Below, piece after piece: positions 63,223 through 64,000 of a DNA stretch of 64,000 nt. Within the stretch, counting starts at the first letter, position 1. Each line of letters begins with the position of its first letter. The stretch is taken from assembly GCF_019393635.1 (NCBI RefSeq), contig NC_057863.1, forward strand, positions 571,710,284 to 571,774,283, read 5' to 3'. Origin of the DNA: Dromiciops gliroides. Its lineage: Eukaryota > Chordata > Mammalia > Microbiotheria > Microbiotheriidae. Made by a program: the position numbers and the translations under genes. Under the pieces are notes generated by a model. It did no database searches. It was not told where the DNA came from and saw only the letters and a list, made by a program, of their open reading frames with translations.

Positions 63223-63427
63223 CAGAGACAGACAGACAGACAGAGATGGACCCCTTTGGCAGACTGGTAAAGTCTCTTTCTCAGAATAATCTTTTTAATA
63301 TATAAAAGGAAATATTAAGAATTGCAAAGGAAACCAATTATCTTGAAAAGATATATTTTTCCCCCATATGAGGTCATGGACCCCTAAAATCTGTCGACCT
63401 CTGGGCCCGTTGGTTAAGAATCCCTTT
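63152..63427 (+). mobile_element. hAT MITE with internal (GT)n tract
   Basis: Left CAGGGGTTCTTAGCTC, then (GT)n, then GATGGACCCCTTTGGCAGAC, GGAAACCAATTATCTTGAAA and right GTTGGTTAAGAATCCCT, inverted to the left end. Confidence 0.75.
63169..63246. repeat. (GT)n plus (GA)n/(GACA)n compound microsatellite
   Basis: About 45 bp GT, then GAGAGA and ACAG units, inside the hAT MITE. Confidence 0.95.
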
Positions 63428-63754
63428 TCTAGAGCTGTGGTAAGAGGGCTTTTGATTCCTGGTGATCCACTGGGGGCCTCATCCCTTCTTTCACTAACTC
63501 CCTCTGTAGTTCAGCATGAGATGAGATTCAAATGGTGGTTTGTCACTGAACCTGAGAGAAGAATTTTGTCTCCATAAAACAGACAGAAAAAGCATCCTGT
63601 GGTGGTCTCCGCTTCATGAAATGTGGTTCATTTAGTCACTCTTTTTGGGGGCCTACTTCAGATAACAGCTACCTGTGGCTGAATTTTGCTAGGGAGAGAC
63701 ATTGATATCCAGAATGTAACTGGACAGACTCAAAAAGCAGAAAGTGATCATTTG

Positions 63755-64000
63755 GGATGCTGTTAGGTGGAGTAGTACAGAGAGTGCCGTGCCTGGTTCT
63801 GGGAAGTCTCCTCCCTGAGTTCAGATTTGATCTCCTTCAGACACTTACTAGCTGTGTGACCCTGGGCAAGTCACTTAACCTTTCTTGTCTCAGTTTCCTC
63901 ATCTGTAAAATGAGCTGGAGAAGGAAATGGCAGATCATACCAGTATCTTTGCCAAGAAAACCCCAAATAGGATCATGAAGGGTCAGACACAACTGAAGCG
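63755..64000 (+). repeat. MAR1-type SINE, cut by the window edge
   Basis: CTAGCTGTGTGACCCTGGGC, CATCTGTAAAATGAGCTGGA, AAGGAAATGGCAGATCATAC, then GGGTCAGACACAACTGAAGC, the RTE-type tail. Confidence 0.8.

Larger units (their letters stand above)
60672..64000 (+). other. RNASEH2B: RNASEH2B intron 3, 5' portion, open at the right edge
   Basis: It starts with the canonical donor GTGAGT. It contains an internally deleted L1 with a SINE at each end, an MIR-like SINE, a hAT MITE with a (GT)n tract and a MAR1-type SINE cut by the window end. 60720-61080 is unique AT-rich sequence with nothing recognised. Confidence 0.8.

Overview
This is a 64 kb piece of a mammalian, almost certainly marsupial, nuclear genome. 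The main clue is a dense family of tRNA-derived SINEs (about 20 recognisable copies, both strands) whose head carries pol III A- and B-box-like motifs and whose body ends in a tract like CACTTAACCCC(C/A)ATTGCC before poly-A. It sits with marsupial-type L1 and L2, a BovB-like RTE element, MAR1-type SINEs and several hAT miniature elements. The opossum-type SINE1 head is not seen, so an Australian (australidelphian) marsupial is favoured; the species is an inference. There are no prokaryotic genes, operons or CRISPR arrays, and nearly all short open frames are chance or lie in transposon remains.

One protein gene is recognisable: the 5' part of RNASEH2B, subunit B of ribonuclease H2, on the + strand. 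Exon 1 (28117-28180, 64 nt), exon 2 (58594-58665, 72 nt) and exon 3 (60564-60671, 108 nt) join in one frame, all in phase 1, and their sizes equal the exon sizes implied by human mutation nomenclature (c.1-64, 65-136, 137-244). Exon 1 lies in a CpG island (about 27340-28530). Intron 1 is about 30.4 kb, intron 2 about 1.9 kb and uses a GC-AG boundary, and intron 3 runs off the right edge. Later exons lie outside the window.

Layout: 1-27300 is upstream DNA without a recognised gene, made of old L2 and MIR pieces, an ORF1-only L1 (HAL1-like) element with a target-site duplication (4237-7595), a three-level nest of insertions (12656-13493), SINEs and candidate LTR remnants. 27340-28530 is the promoter CpG island with exon 1. 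28550-58590 is intron 1: a 2 kb L1 with a 20-bp duplication (33758-35773), an RTE element carrying two SINEs (37703-39240), a possible LTR block (39690-40655), antisense L2 (41635-42730), a Tigger-like MITE inside an L1 (43903-44232) and microsatellite-bearing hAT MITEs. 58594-64000 holds exons 2 and 3, then in intron 3 an L1 that seems to join its 5' region directly to its 3' end (61093-62713).

I found no new multi-gene system. The most useful observations are the GC-AG intron, the complete HAL1-like insertion, the internally deleted L1, a 57-bp exact copy of L1 3' UTR lying without its parent element, and a near-perfect 59-bp tandem duplication.
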